A stretch of DNA of 64,000 nt from Xanthobacteraceae bacterium (GCA_028290465.1 JAQGJU010000145.1:50592-114591), one strand, 5' to 3'. Positions 33,673-43,077 are shown, counted from the stretch's first letter. Made by a program: numbers and translations. The notes: generated by a model from the sequence alone, not told the origin.

Positions 33673-33870
33673 ATGAGTGCGGTCGATGACATCAACACCA
33701 AGGCGCGCGTAAAACGTCCGCGTCCGGAAATGGTGATTGCGTATCTCAAGTATGCCGTGGCGGATGTTCGGGTGCTCAGCCCGCACAGCACCAAGCTGCT
33801 GGAGGATGCCATCGCGGTTCTGGTCGAGGACACGGCCAACAAAGGCGAGAACGTCCGCGATATTCGTTGA
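33673..33870 (+). CDS. Small helical protein in the quorum-sensing block
   Basis: Protein of 65 residues, unknown. The core MVIAYLKYAVADVRVL and KLLEDAIAVLVED gives two amphipathic helices, with a basic N terminus (KARVKRPRP). AGGGGAGAG precedes ATG 33673. It resembles the 33349 and 30004 proteins in the positions I-x-x-L-x-Y-A and L-L-x-x-A-x-x-x-L. No catalytic residues are seen; it could be a protein-binding adaptor. Confidence 0.6.
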   Translation: MSAVDDINTKARVKRPRPEMVIAYLKYAVADVRVLSPHSTKLLEDAIAVLVEDTANKGENVRDIR

Positions 33871-33951
33871 TGGCAGTGCGGGTTCGCTCCTCGGCCGCGA
33901 GCGGCGACCGGTTCGGCAATTCGTTCCATTCGAAGTAGCGGAGACAGTGTC

Positions 33952-34203
33952 ATGACGAAAGCGCATGTAAAACCAAGGATGACGGAAACCCGCACCGGCG
34001 TGATTGTTGGTTCGACGCAAATGCCGTCCGACCCGATGGACGCCGTGACGCAGCAGGAAAATGTGCGCGAATTCATCCGCGCCATGAGCGCCGAACTGTC
34101 GGCGCTCGCCCACAAGAATGAACTTGAAGCCCTGGCGCTGATTTTCGAGATGGCGCGCGAGGCCGCCGAAGCCGAGGTGGCGGCGCGGCCGGGAAGGTCT
34201 TAG
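33952..34203 (+). CDS. Small helical protein ending the quorum-sensing block
   Basis: Protein of 83 residues, unknown. A basic, extended N terminus (about 1-30) precedes a strongly helical Ala/Glu/Leu-rich region that includes [20 protein letters not shown] and may form a coiled coil. GCGGAGACAG precedes ATG 33952. It converges with plsY; the stop codons overlap by 4 bases. Confidence 0.6.
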   Translation: MTKAHVKPRMTETRTGVIVGSTQMPSDPMDAVTQQENVREFIRAMSAELSALAHKNELEALALIFEMAREAAEAEVAARPGRS

Positions 34204-34817
34204 GCCTTTACTCCGATCCGGCCCTCGGTGCCGGCGATCAGCCGCCTTATATTGGCGTGGTGCATGCCCACGACCAATGCCGCGAGCAGTGCGAACAACA
34301 TCGCTTCCTGACGGTCGCCGAGCCACCACAGCAGGGCCGGCGTCGCGATGCAGGCCACCATCGAGGCCAGCGACGCATAGCGGCTGAGCCCCGCGATTGC
34401 GAGAAAGATCGCACAGAACGCCAGCGCGACCGGCCAGGACAGCGCGATCAGCACGCCGAGAAATGTCGCTACGCCCTTGCCGCCCTTGAAGCGGAGCCAC
34501 ACCGGAAACACATGGCCCAGCACCGCGCCGAGCGCGGCCAGCACCGCGAGATCCTGTCCGTACAGCCGATAGACCAGCAGCACGGCCAGCGTGCCTTTCA
34601 GCAGATCGCCCAGCAGGGTCGCGATCGCGAGGCCCTTGCGGCCGGTGCGCAGTACATTGGTGGCGCCGATATTGCCGGAGCCGATGGCCCGGATGTCGCC
34701 GGTGCCGGCCAGCCGCGTCACGATCATGCCGAACGGGATCGAGCCGCACAGATAGCCGAACGCGAAGGCGGCCGTGTAGTAGGGCAGGGCCAGCGACCAG
34801 TTGATCGGATGCAGCAT
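34200..34817 (-). CDS. plsY: Glycerol-3-phosphate acyltransferase PlsY
   Basis: Inner-membrane enzyme of 205 residues that transfers an acyl group from acyl phosphate to glycerol 3-phosphate in phospholipid synthesis. Conserved cytoplasmic motifs GSGNIGATN (46-54), FKGGKGVAT (near 110) and a C-terminal HHANIRRL are intact. It lies downstream of pyrC; in relatives dprA follows it directly, but here the quorum-sensing block intervenes. Confidence 0.95.
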   Translation of the reverse strand: MLHPINWSLALPYYTAAFAFGYLCGSIPFGMIVTRLAGTGDIRAIGSGNIGATNVLRTGRKGLAIATLLGDLLKGTLAVLLVYRLYGQDLAVLAALGAVLGHVFPVWLRFKGGKGVATFLGVLIALSWPVALAFCAIFLAIAGLSRYASLASMVACIATPALLWWLGDRQEAMLFALLAALVVGMHHANIRRLIAGTEGRIGVKA

Positions 34818-34864
34818 CGAACGCTCCGCTGAACTATTGGAAAACGCCCGGGGTCACGCGATCA

Positions 34865-36166
34865 TCAAAGATATTCGTAGACGGACCTGCCGGCCACATA
34901 GGTCCGGACCACGCGGCCTTGCAGCTTGGATTCGTCGAACGGCGTGTTCTTGCATTTCGACTTGAGGTCTTCGGCATTCAGGATCCACGGAATGTCCGGA
35001 TCGATCACCGTGATGTCGGCCGGCGCGCCGTTGCGCAGTGTGCCGCCGGGCAGTCCGAGCAGGTCCGCCGGACGGCTGGACATCGCGCGCAGCAGGGTCG
35101 AGAGGCTGAGCGTGCCGTCATGCACCAACCGCAGCCCGGCGCACAGCATGGTTTCGATGCCGATCGCGCCCGGCGCCGCCTCGGCGAACGGCAGGCGCTT
35201 GGTCTCGACATCCTGCGGATTGTGGTCGGACATCACCACATCGATCAGGCCGTCGGCGAGCGCCTGGACCAACGCCATGCGGTCGTCCTCGCTGCGCAGC
35301 GGCGGCGACACCTTGAAGAACGTGCGGTAGCTCTGCACGTCGCCGACATTCAGCGTCAGATGATTGATCGAGGCGGCGGCGCTGACGTGGAAACCGGCGT
35401 CCTTGGCGCGGCGTAGCACGTCGAGCGAACCGGCGCAGGTGATCGAAGCCGCGTGATAGCGCGCACCGGTCAGCGCGACGAGACGCAAGTCGCGCTCCAG
35501 CATGATGGTCTCGGCGGCCGTCGGCACGCCCGACAGGCCGAGCCGCGCCGCGAATTCGCCCTCGGTCATCACGCCGTCGGCGGTCAGATCCGGGTCTTCG
35601 GTGTGGTGCACGATCAACGCATCGAAGTCCCGCGCATAGGTCAGCGCCCGGCGCATCACCTGCGCGTTGACGACGCTATGGGCGCCATCGGTGAACGCCA
35701 CCGCGCCGGCCGCCTTGAGGAGACCGATCTCGGTCATCTCGGCGCCCTTGAGCCCCTTGGTCAGCGCCGCCATCGGGTGCACATGCACGATCGAGGTATC
35801 GCGGGCGCGGCGCTGCACGAAATCGACGATCGCCGGATCGTCGAGCACCGGCGAAGTGTCGGGCTGGCAAATCAGGGTGGTGATGCCACCGGCGGCGGCG
35901 GCCTGGCTGGCGGTCGCCAGCGTTTCGCGGTGCTCGGCGCCGGGTTCGCCGATGAAGGCGCGCATGTCGATCAGGCCGGGCGCGACGATCTTATCGCGGC
36001 AATCGAGAATTTCGGTGCCTTCCGGCACGCCGGCGGCGCCGATGCCGCGCTTGGCCTCGCGGATTACGCCGTCGGCCATCAGCAGGTCGCCGACGAAATC
36101 GAGGTCGCGCGACGGATCGATGATCCGGGCGTTGGTCAGCAGAATGGGACGGCGGTCGGACAGCAT
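34865..36166 (-). CDS. pyrC: Dihydroorotase-like protein (PyrC/PyrC' type)
   Basis: Amidohydrolase-fold protein of 433 residues in the pyrB operon. The His-x-His metal pair of active class I dihydroorotases (D-x-H-x-H after PG) is replaced by GLIDMRAFIGEPG. Downstream candidates such as VHHTEDP and SDHNPQD remain. The loss recalls the non-catalytic PyrC' that supports aspartate transcarbamoylase assembly in Pseudomonas, so catalysis is doubtful and a second pyrC may exist elsewhere. The start at 36166 overlaps the stop of the small membrane protein gene (TGATG). Confidence 0.85.
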   Translation of the reverse strand: MLSDRRPILLTNARIIDPSRDLDFVGDLLMADGVIREAKRGIGAAGVPEGTEILDCRDKIVAPGLIDMRAFIGEPGAEHRETLATASQAAAAGGITTLICQPDTSPVLDDPAIVDFVQRRARDTSIVHVHPMAALTKGLKGAEMTEIGLLKAAGAVAFTDGAHSVVNAQVMRRALTYARDFDALIVHHTEDPDLTADGVMTEGEFAARLGLSGVPTAAETIMLERDLRLVALTGARYHAASITCAGSLDVLRRAKDAGFHVSAAASINHLTLNVGDVQSYRTFFKVSPPLRSEDDRMALVQALADGLIDVVMSDHNPQDVETKRLPFAEAAPGAIGIETMLCAGLRLVHDGTLSLSTLLRAMSSRPADLLGLPGGTLRNGAPADITVIDPDIPWILNAEDLKSKCKNTPFDESKLQGRVVRTYVAGRSVYEYL

Positions 36167-36432
36167 CAATGGGCTTTCCCGCGTCGCGTCAGCAGGCTGA
36201 GCGATTTGTCCACGATGGTCAGCAGCAGCCAAAACAACGTGGCGGTGCCGACGACGATCAGAACATTCCGCCAGGAAATTTCGCCAACGGCAAAAATGAC
36301 GACGATTGCCATCACAGCCAAACAGACGGCGCTCATCGCGCGTTTGACGGGGTCTCGTGTGCAATCAACGACGATGAATAGAAACAACGCGTCGAGAAAA
36401 CGGTTGGACCGTTTGTTCACCGCTTCACGCAT
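36166..36432 (-). CDS. Small membrane protein between pyrB and pyrC
   Basis: Protein of 88 residues with a basic N terminus and two strong hydrophobic segments, about 34-50 ([16 protein letters not shown]) and 57-73 ([18 protein letters not shown]). Unknown function. Its start overlaps the pyrB end by 8 bases and its stop overlaps the pyrC start by one, so it is translationally locked into the pyrimidine operon. Confidence 0.7.
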   Translation of the reverse strand: MREAVNKRSNRFLDALFLFIVVDCTRDPVKRAMSAVCLAVMAIVVIFAVGEISWRNVLIVVGTATLFWLLLTIVDKSLSLLTRRGKAH

Positions 36433-37378
36433 TTGGCAGGTTCCGCGACAAGGCTTCGAGCACCGCCATACGGACCGCGACGCCCATTTCGACCTGCTCG
36501 CGGATCAGCGATTGCGCGCCATCGGCCACGATGGAATCGATCTCGACGCCCCGGTTCATCGGCCCCGGATGCATCACCATCGCGTCCGGCTTGGCATAGC
36601 TCAGCTTCTTCTGATCCAGGCCGAAATAATGGAAGTATTCCTGGGTCGAGGGCACGAACGAGCCGTTCATGCGCTCGCGCTGCAGCCGCAGCATCATCAC
36701 AATGTCGGCGTCGCGCAGGCCCTCGCGCATGTCGCGGAAAACCTCGACGCCGAACCGGTCGATGCCGGCCGGCAGCAACGTCGACGGCGCCACCACACGA
36801 ACCCGCGCGCCGAGTGCGTTCAGCAGCAGGATATTGGAGCGGGCGACGCGGGAATGCAGCACGTCGCCGCAGATCACCACGATCAGTCCGTCGATGCGGC
36901 CCTTGTTGCGGCGAATGGCCAGCGCGTCGAGCAGCGCCTGGGTCGGGTGCTCGTGGGCGCCGTCGCCGGCATTGATCACCGAGCAGTCGACCTTGCGGGC
37001 CAGCAGTTCCACCGCGCCGGACGCATGGTGCCGCACCACGATGATATCCGGGTGCATGGCGTTCAGGGTGACGGCAGTGTCGATCAGGGTCTCGCCCTTG
37101 CGGATCGACGACGACGATACCGACATATTCATCACGTCGGCGCCGAGCCGCTTGCCGGCGATCTCGAATGAGGACTGGGTCCGGGTCGAGGCTTCGAAGA
37201 ACAGATTGATCTGGGTGCGGCCGCGCAGCGAGGCGCGTTTCTTCTCGACCTGACGGTTGAGTTCGACGAATTCCTCGGCAAGATCGAGTAATCCGGTGAT
37301 TTCGTCGGGGGACAGGCCCTCTATCCCCAGCAGGTGTGGGCGATGGAGCACAAACGCGGATTTCGGAGCGATGTTCAT
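36425..37378 (-). CDS. pyrB: Aspartate carbamoyltransferase catalytic subunit
   Basis: Enzyme of 317 residues that makes carbamoyl aspartate, the committed step of pyrimidine synthesis. Carbamoyl-phosphate site STRTQSSFE near residue 57, [12 protein letters not shown] near 136 and HPGPMNRG near 272 are intact. ATG 37378 ([11 protein letters not shown]) is preferred over an in-frame codon 39 bases upstream. First gene of a unit with the small membrane protein and the pyrC-like gene. No pyrI is seen. Confidence 0.96.
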   Translation of the reverse strand: MNIAPKSAFVLHRPHLLGIEGLSPDEITGLLDLAEEFVELNRQVEKKRASLRGRTQINLFFEASTRTQSSFEIAGKRLGADVMNMSVSSSSIRKGETLIDTAVTLNAMHPDIIVVRHHASGAVELLARKVDCSVINAGDGAHEHPTQALLDALAIRRNKGRIDGLIVVICGDVLHSRVARSNILLLNALGARVRVVAPSTLLPAGIDRFGVEVFRDMREGLRDADIVMMLRLQRERMNGSFVPSTQEYFHYFGLDQKKLSYAKPDAMVMHPGPMNRGVEIDSIVADGAQSLIREQVEMGVAVRMAVLEALSRNLPNA

Positions 37379-37507
37379 TAAAGGTGGATCTATAGGCGCA
37401 TCGCCGGGGTGGGGCAAGGCCGCTGACGCGCCATCCCCAGTTCAGGTTAGTGCGAGGCTTACCGTACCCCATGACATGCTACCATGAGACGATAGAGGAC
37501 TGATTTC

Positions 37508-39160
37508 ATGGCCGGTTCCGAAAGCACGCACGACGTCTTCAACCAGTCGCCGCCGTTCGCTGACGTCGACCTCTATGCGCTCGACCGGCCGCTGGCCGAG
37601 GCGGTGGCCGCGAATGGCGCGGGCGGCGAGGCCGACGCGCTGTCGGCCTTCGGCCGACACTGGGGCCGGGCCGAGATGTTCGATCTGGCGCGGCTCGCCA
37701 ATGAATATCCGCCGAAGCTCAAGATCTTTGACGCCAAGGGCTTCCGCCGCGACGAGGTCGAGTTTCACCCGGCCTATCACCGGTTCATGGCGGAGAGCAC
37801 CGCGGCCGGCCTGCACGGCTCGACTTGGCTGGCGGACGGAAGCCGCGCCCCGGCGCCGGCCGAGGTCGCGCGCGCCGCGCGGTTTTATCTTGTGGCGCAG
37901 ACCGAAAATGGCCACATGTGCCCGATCACCATGACGCGGGCGGCGGTCGGCGCGCTCAATGTGCAGCCGGATCTGGCGGCGCAATTCGTGCCGAAGATCG
38001 TCACGTCGGCCTACGACGGAGGTTTCCGGCCGTGGTTCGACAAGAAGGCCATCACCCTCGGCATGGGCATGACCGAGAAGCAGGGCGGCACCGATGTGCG
38101 GGCCAACACCACGCGTGCCGAGCCGGACGGCGAAGGGTATCGGATCGACGGCCACAAATGGTTCCTGTCGGCGCCGATGTCCGACGCCTTTCTGGTGCTG
38201 GCGCAAGCGCGCTCTGCGGAAGGATCTGGCGGTCTCACGTGCTTTCTGATGCCGCGCTTTCGGCCGGACGGCAGCGTCAACGGCCTGCGGCTGCAACGCC
38301 TGAAGGACAAGCTCGGCAACCGCTCCAACGCCTCGTCGGAGGTCGAGTTCGTCAACGCCTTCGCGTGGCGGGTCGGCGACGAGGGCCGGGGCGTGCGTAC
38401 CATCATCAATATGGTGCAGTTGACGCGGCTCGACTGCGCGATCGCGTCCGCCGGCATGATGCGGATGGCGCTGGCGCAAGCACTGCACCATACGCGGCAC
38501 CGTCAGGCGTTCGGAAAACCGCTCGTGAGCCAGCCCTTGATGCAGAGCGTGCTGGCCGATCTGGCGCTGGAGGTCGAGGGCGCGGTCGCGCTGGTGATGC
38601 GGCTCGCCCGCGCGTTCGATCGCGCGGCGGACGATCCGGCCGAGGCGGCGTATGCGCGGCTGCTCACGCCGGTGGTGAAATATTGGGTATGCAAAGCAGC
38701 GCCGCCGTTCGTCTATGAGGCGATGGAATGCCTCGGCGGCAATGGCTATGTCGAAGACGGTGTGATGGCGCGGCTGTATCGCGAGGCGCCGGTCAATGCG
38801 ATCTGGGAAGGTGCCGGCAATGTGATGTGCCTCGACGTGCTGCGCGCCGTCGCCCGCGAAGGCGAGGCCTCGCGGGCGGTACTGCGCTCGCTGGCCGAAG
38901 CCAAAGGCCTGCCCGGCGTCGCCGCGACACTTTCAGCGGTCGCCGCGGAATTGGCCGCACCCGACGCAGAGGCGCAGGCGCGTTCGATCGTCGGGCGGCT
39001 GGCGCAATTGGCCGCCGTCGAAGCGCTCGCCGGCCACGCGCCCGTTGTGGCCGAACTGTTCGCCCGCACCCGGCTGGAGGCGCCGCACGGATTTTACGGC
39101 AGCGCCGCGCTTGATGACGCGCAGGCAAAATTGCTGCTCGACCGCGCGCTGCCGGCGTGA
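37508..39160 (+). CDS. AidB-like acyl-CoA dehydrogenase family protein
   Basis: Flavoprotein of 550 residues. The N terminus DVFNQSPPFADVDLY and total length match the AidB subgroup rather than ordinary acyl-CoA dehydrogenases (about 390 residues). ITLGMGMTEKQGGTDVRAN and CLGGNGYVEDGVMARLYREA are typical. E. coli AidB protects DNA against alkylation and has weak isovaleryl-CoA dehydrogenase activity; whether this protein does the same is open. Divergent from pyrB and convergent with the next gene. Confidence 0.88.
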   Translation: MAGSESTHDVFNQSPPFADVDLYALDRPLAEAVAANGAGGEADALSAFGRHWGRAEMFDLARLANEYPPKLKIFDAKGFRRDEVEFHPAYHRFMAESTAAGLHGSTWLADGSRAPAPAEVARAARFYLVAQTENGHMCPITMTRAAVGALNVQPDLAAQFVPKIVTSAYDGGFRPWFDKKAITLGMGMTEKQGGTDVRANTTRAEPDGEGYRIDGHKWFLSAPMSDAFLVLAQARSAEGSGGLTCFLMPRFRPDGSVNGLRLQRLKDKLGNRSNASSEVEFVNAFAWRVGDEGRGVRTIINMVQLTRLDCAIASAGMMRMALAQALHHTRHRQAFGKPLVSQPLMQSVLADLALEVEGAVALVMRLARAFDRAADDPAEAAYARLLTPVVKYWVCKAAPPFVYEAMECLGGNGYVEDGVMARLYREAPVNAIWEGAGNVMCLDVLRAVAREGEASRAVLRSLAEAKGLPGVAATLSAVAAELAAPDAEAQARSIVGRLAQLAAVEALAGHAPVVAELFARTRLEAPHGFYGSAALDDAQAKLLLDRALPA

Positions 39161-39172
39161 AGCATTTATGTA

Positions 39173-40843
39173 TTAGCGCAGGCCACGCTCGAAGCCGGCC
39201 ATGAAGCTGCGTCCCTGTTCCAGCGTGTCCTGCACATGCTTGATGCTGAGTTGCAGCGCCTCGCCGGAATATCTGTTGAAGATTTCGGCAAGGCCTTTGT
39301 CGCCGAGACGTTCGACCGGGGCACGGTCCTGGAATCCCCTGACCTCGAGCGCCGCGCCGTAGATCGCCGCGCCGAGTAGCGCCGGCTCGAGAATCTCAAT
39401 CAGTTCCGACGGCGGCAGTGGGCCGCGCGGCTTGAGCTCCGCCACCGGATCGAGCGGCGGGATGAACTCGCGTACCAGGATCGGCAGTTTGCCAATATCG
39501 AACACCCATTGGGTGATCTGGCAGCGCGAGGCGAGGAGTCCGAGCACGTCGCGCGCCACGGTGCCGATGCGTATGTATTCGACCAGTCGATCGGTGCCGG
39601 TCCATTGCTTGATCTGGTCGAGCCGCAGATCCATCGCGATGCGATGTTCGAAGCGGGCCCACCACAGCGCGCGGATGCGCATCGCGGCGATCTGCGCCGG
39701 CCGCGCCAGATAGACGGCGATATTGCGGAAATAGGCCTTGATGTCCTTATAGACGTCGAGGCCCGCGGCGCTGCCGTAGAAGCCCTGCACGGCGCGCGGG
39801 TCGGACGAGCCGGGATTGCCGGTCAGGTTGATGTTGAAGAAATGATGCCAGGTCGAATCGACCAGGATGCGGCCGATATTGGCCTTGTGCCCCTCATACA
39901 CGCCGATGCTGCCGAAGGTTTTGGCATTGAGCGCGCCTTTGACGTCGGCGGGGTTGCGGTGGGCGTGGTGCGACTGCGCGATAACCTGCGGCGCCGGCTT
40001 GGTGCCGTCGGCGGCGACCGGATATTCGATGAAAGCGGTGCCGCTGAACGTGAAGGTGCGGTCGAGATCGGTCGGCTCGTAACATTGGCCTTCGTGCGGA
40101 TGGTCGGGCATGTGGCGGATGATGCCGCGCGGTCCGCACAACACCGGGTGCGGGTAGGCTTGCAGGCGCACGATGTTGATCGGCCGCGTATACATCACCG
40201 GCAGGATTTCCTGCGGCACGTCGTCGGACTGATGGTCGAACGCGATGGTTTCGGCACCGCGGCGGGTCAGCGTATCGTGGCGGGTCGCGGTATCGACCTT
40301 CGGGGCGACCGGCTCGCCGTTCGGCCCGGGCGAGGGCCAGTACCACATGCGCATGTTGCGCACCCGCGGCACCCGCGAGCACAGGCCGGCGCCGAGATCC
40401 TCATGGTCGCCGGTGGCGAACACGCCGCCGCCGCCGGCCATGAATTGCGCGATGGCCTTCAATTCGGGGTCCGACAAATAGCTCGGCTGGCGTTCGACGC
40501 CGAACAGCCAGATCTCGTCGTATTGCGTCAGATCCTCGGCGTCGAAGCGAAAGTTCTTCAGCGCCGCCGATGCGTCGTTGTTGCGATGCGCGGTGGTGAC
40601 CACGAAGCGCACCCACGGGCCGGGCGCGACCGCCAACACGTTGAGAAGTTCGGCGAGCCCGAAAGAGCGGCCGTCGAAGCCGCCGGAGGCGTCGGTGACG
40701 ATCAGGATGCTGACCTCGACCGGCCGGAACAGCGGAAAGATGTATTTTTCCGGCAGCAAAATCTGCGTGAGATAGTCGCTGGCCTGAATCTGGTCGAGCA
40801 GATCCTTGCGGTCAAACATCAATGCATTCTTGGCGCGTGGCAT
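39173..40843 (-). CDS. Uncharacterised protein with a GATase1/ThuA-like domain
   Basis: Protein of 556 residues, not recognised. Residues about 40-150 look like a class I glutamine-amidotransferase-type Rossmann domain: VSILIVTDASGG, YDEIWLFGVERQPSYLSDPE, GGGVFATGDHEDLGAG. No Cys nucleophile is evident there, so it is probably non-catalytic or ThuA-like. His-rich stretches (DSTWHHFFNINL, SHHAHRNPADVKG) lie in the middle, and the last 200 residues are helical. No signal peptide. AAGGGGGAAG supports ATG 40843. Function unknown. Confidence 0.65.
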   Translation of the reverse strand: MPRAKNALMFDRKDLLDQIQASDYLTQILLPEKYIFPLFRPVEVSILIVTDASGGFDGRSFGLAELLNVLAVAPGPWVRFVVTTAHRNNDASAALKNFRFDAEDLTQYDEIWLFGVERQPSYLSDPELKAIAQFMAGGGGVFATGDHEDLGAGLCSRVPRVRNMRMWYWPSPGPNGEPVAPKVDTATRHDTLTRRGAETIAFDHQSDDVPQEILPVMYTRPINIVRLQAYPHPVLCGPRGIIRHMPDHPHEGQCYEPTDLDRTFTFSGTAFIEYPVAADGTKPAPQVIAQSHHAHRNPADVKGALNAKTFGSIGVYEGHKANIGRILVDSTWHHFFNINLTGNPGSSDPRAVQGFYGSAAGLDVYKDIKAYFRNIAVYLARPAQIAAMRIRALWWARFEHRIAMDLRLDQIKQWTGTDRLVEYIRIGTVARDVLGLLASRCQITQWVFDIGKLPILVREFIPPLDPVAELKPRGPLPPSELIEILEPALLGAAIYGAALEVRGFQDRAPVERLGDKGLAEIFNRYSGEALQLSIKHVQDTLEQGRSFMAGFERGLR

Positions 40844-41070
40844 GACTTCCCCCTTTGAAAAGCGGCCTACAGCCGAGAAAGTATATACCTGTAGTTGTAT
40901 AATACACTATATACTGCGCAATTTCAAATATTAGCAACCTAAGAGGGTGATGGTCGCGCCAAAACATCTCGGATCAAGGAACCTCGGCCGTGCTGCTGTG
41001 TTTATTCACACAGACACCGGCATGCCGCAGTACTGCGGCGCCGCATACGATTTCAAAAAAGGAGACAGCC

Positions 41071-41436
41071 ATGTTGAGGTCCAAATTGACGGCGGGTGCT
41101 TTGGCGTTGGGAATGGCCGGCGCGATGATCATCGGCGCAGCGGCACCAAGTGAAGCGCGTAACGGCCGCAACGCGGCGCTGGGTGTCGGTATAGCGGCAG
41201 GCGCGATTGTCGGCGCCGGCATCGCGGCCAGCGCGAACAACGGTTATTACAACAACGGTTATTACGGCGACCGAGCCTATTACGGTGGCTACAACGACAG
41301 CTACGCCTACGAGCCGGCGCCGGTCTATCGGGAGCCTGTGTATGCGCAGGAGCCGGTCTACGCGCAGCCGCGTGGCGGCCGCTGCTGGGTCGCGACCGAT
41401 CGTGACCGTGGTTTTGGCTACTGGGGCCGCTGCTAA
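41071..41436 (+). CDS. Small secreted Gly/Tyr-rich protein
   Basis: Protein of 121 residues: a signal peptide (about 1-28, ending SEAR), an Ala/Gly-rich hydrophobic stretch, a Tyr/Asn/Gly-rich repeat region (NNGYYNNGYYGDRAYYGGY), a Pro/Glu part, and a C-terminal RCWVATDRDRGFGYWGRC with two Cys. AAAGGAG precedes ATG 41071. Proteins of this build are common surface or periplasmic proteins of Hyphomicrobiales; function unknown. A paralogue follows at 41616. Confidence 0.75.
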   Translation: MLRSKLTAGALALGMAGAMIIGAAAPSEARNGRNAALGVGIAAGAIVGAGIAASANNGYYNNGYYGDRAYYGGYNDSYAYEPAPVYREPVYAQEPVYAQPRGGRCWVATDRDRGFGYWGRC

Positions 41437-41615
41437 TCTGCAGCCGCAGCAAATGACATCGACCACGAAGGGCGGGCCGCAGGGTCCGCCCTTTTTGTTG
41501 GGTGCTGCCGTGTTCCGCCTTGATTCGGGCCGCGGAACTTGGAACGCTGGTCGCATTATACGGCGCCAGTCGGCGCGCAATTTTCGCCGCCATGGCGCAT
41601 GAGGGAGATGTCGTG

Positions 41616-42115
41616 ATGAAGACCTTGCAGCGGGCGACGGCGGTCGGGCTCGCGGCTGCAATATTGTTTGGCGCCGTGGCGCCCGGCTGGTCGGCCCCGG
41701 TGATGACCAATACGGCGGTGCTCAAGAGCGCGCAGGCGGAAAACACCGACGTGATCGACGTGTGCGTTCGCGTGGCGGCCGTGCCGCCGTTGGCATCGGG
41801 CTAGGCCTCGCGGCCGGCGCGCTGGTCGGCGCGGCAGTGGCGAACTCCAACCGCGGCTACTATTACGGCGACCCCTATTACACGCGCGGCTACGGTTACA
41901 ATTACGGCTATGCGCCGCCGGTCTATTATGCCGAGCCAGCCTACGCCGAGCCGGCCTATGAAGAGCCGGCGGTCGTCTACGCGCCGCCGGCGCGGGCCTA
42001 TTCGCGGGCGTATTCGGGGGCTTACGCCGTGCCGGTCGATCCGCACGGTGCGCAGCGCCGCTGCTGGGTCGCGACGGATCGCGATCGCGGCTACGGCTAT
42101 TGGGGTGTTTGCTAA
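41616..42115 (+). pseudogene. Frameshifted paralogue of the Gly/Tyr-rich secreted protein
   Basis: The first 48 codons from ATG 41616 encode a signal peptide (MKTLQRATAVGLAAAILFGA) and mature start. The frame then runs into a stop at about 41804. The continuation lies in another frame from about 41762 (RSRGGRAAVGIGLGLAAGAL) to 42115, ending RRCWVATDRDRGYGYWGVC like the upstream paralogue. An extra TG in GTGTG at about 41760-41764 accounts for the shift. It may be a true pseudogene, a slippage site or a sequencing error. Confidence 0.75.
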
Positions 42116-42145
42116 GTTAGGTTTCGCTTCGCTGGTCGGTACCGT

Positions 42146-43075
42146 TCAGGAACCGACCAGCGCCAGCACGATCGGCATGGTCAGCACCGCGAGCAGCGTC
42201 TGCACGGTCAGGATTTGCGCGATCAGTTCGGCGTCGCCGCCCATCTGCCGCGCCAGCACATAGGCATTGGACGCCGACGGCACCGACGCACAGATCGCCA
42301 CCACGGCGAGGTTAATGCCGCTCAGCCCGAACAGCACGGCGAGGCCGATCGCCATCGCCGGCATCAGCGCCAGCTTCAGCACCGTCGCAATCACGGTGGC
42401 CGGCGCCGGGCGCAGCAGTGCGCCCAATTGCAGTCCGGACCCGACCATCAGCAGGCCGAGCGCGAGCGACGAGCGGCCGAGCGCATCGCCGAAGGCATGA
42501 AGCGCTGCCGGAATCGGCACGCCCGCCAGATTCAGCGCGACGCCGATGAAGCACGCCCAGATGAACGGATTGGCCATGAGCGCACGGGTGATGCCGAGCC
42601 AGGATGGCGACACGTCCGTCGCGTAACGCGCCAAAACGCTGACGCAGAGGATGTTGAGCAGCGGGATCATCGCCACCATGGCGACCGAGGCGATGACCAC
42701 GCCGGGATCGCCGAACAGATTGCCGGCGACCGCGAGGCCGACAAAGGTCTGCCAGCGCGTCGCGCCCTGAAACAGCGACGTGAAGGATGGTCCGCTCATG
42801 CGGCCGCGTCCCATCAGCAGCGGCCGTAGCGCAAGGCACAGCGCCGCCATCAACAGAACCGCGCCCGCCAGCGCGCCGCCGACACCGGCGACCGGTACGC
42901 CTTTCAGATCGGCGCGCGCCAGCGTGTCGATCAGCAGCGCCGGAAACATCACGTAGTAGACCAGCCGTTCCGGGCCGATCCAGTGCGAGTCGTCCGGCAT
43001 CAACGTGCGGCGCAGCACGATGCCGAGGACGATCAGCAGGAACACCGGGAGGAGGGCGAGGATGGCGGCGGTCAT
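42146..43075 (-). CDS. AEC family (auxin efflux carrier-type) transporter
   Basis: Membrane protein of 309 residues with about ten hydrophobic helices in the AEC pattern, including a conserved C-terminal ICASVPSASNAYVLARQMGG. AEC transporters export or exchange carboxylates such as malate or malonate. It starts within 3 bases of the minus-strand region shared with the MepA-like gene upstream, so the two may be co-transcribed. Confidence 0.88.
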   Translation of the reverse strand: MTAAILALLPVFLLIVLGIVLRRTLMPDDSHWIGPERLVYYVMFPALLIDTLARADLKGVPVAGVGGALAGAVLLMAALCLALRPLLMGRGRMSGPSFTSLFQGATRWQTFVGLAVAGNLFGDPGVVIASVAMVAMIPLLNILCVSVLARYATDVSPSWLGITRALMANPFIWACFIGVALNLAGVPIPAALHAFGDALGRSSLALGLLMVGSGLQLGALLRPAPATVIATVLKLALMPAMAIGLAVLFGLSGINLAVVAICASVPSASNAYVLARQMGGDAELIAQILTVQTLLAVLTMPIVLALVGS

Positions 43076-43077
43076 AT

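Noticed and set aside
36166..36432. The small gene between pyrB and pyrC as a shadow frame
   Set aside because: Rejected as a shadow because it has two clear membrane helices and start/stop overlaps with both neighbours, so it is kept as a real gene.
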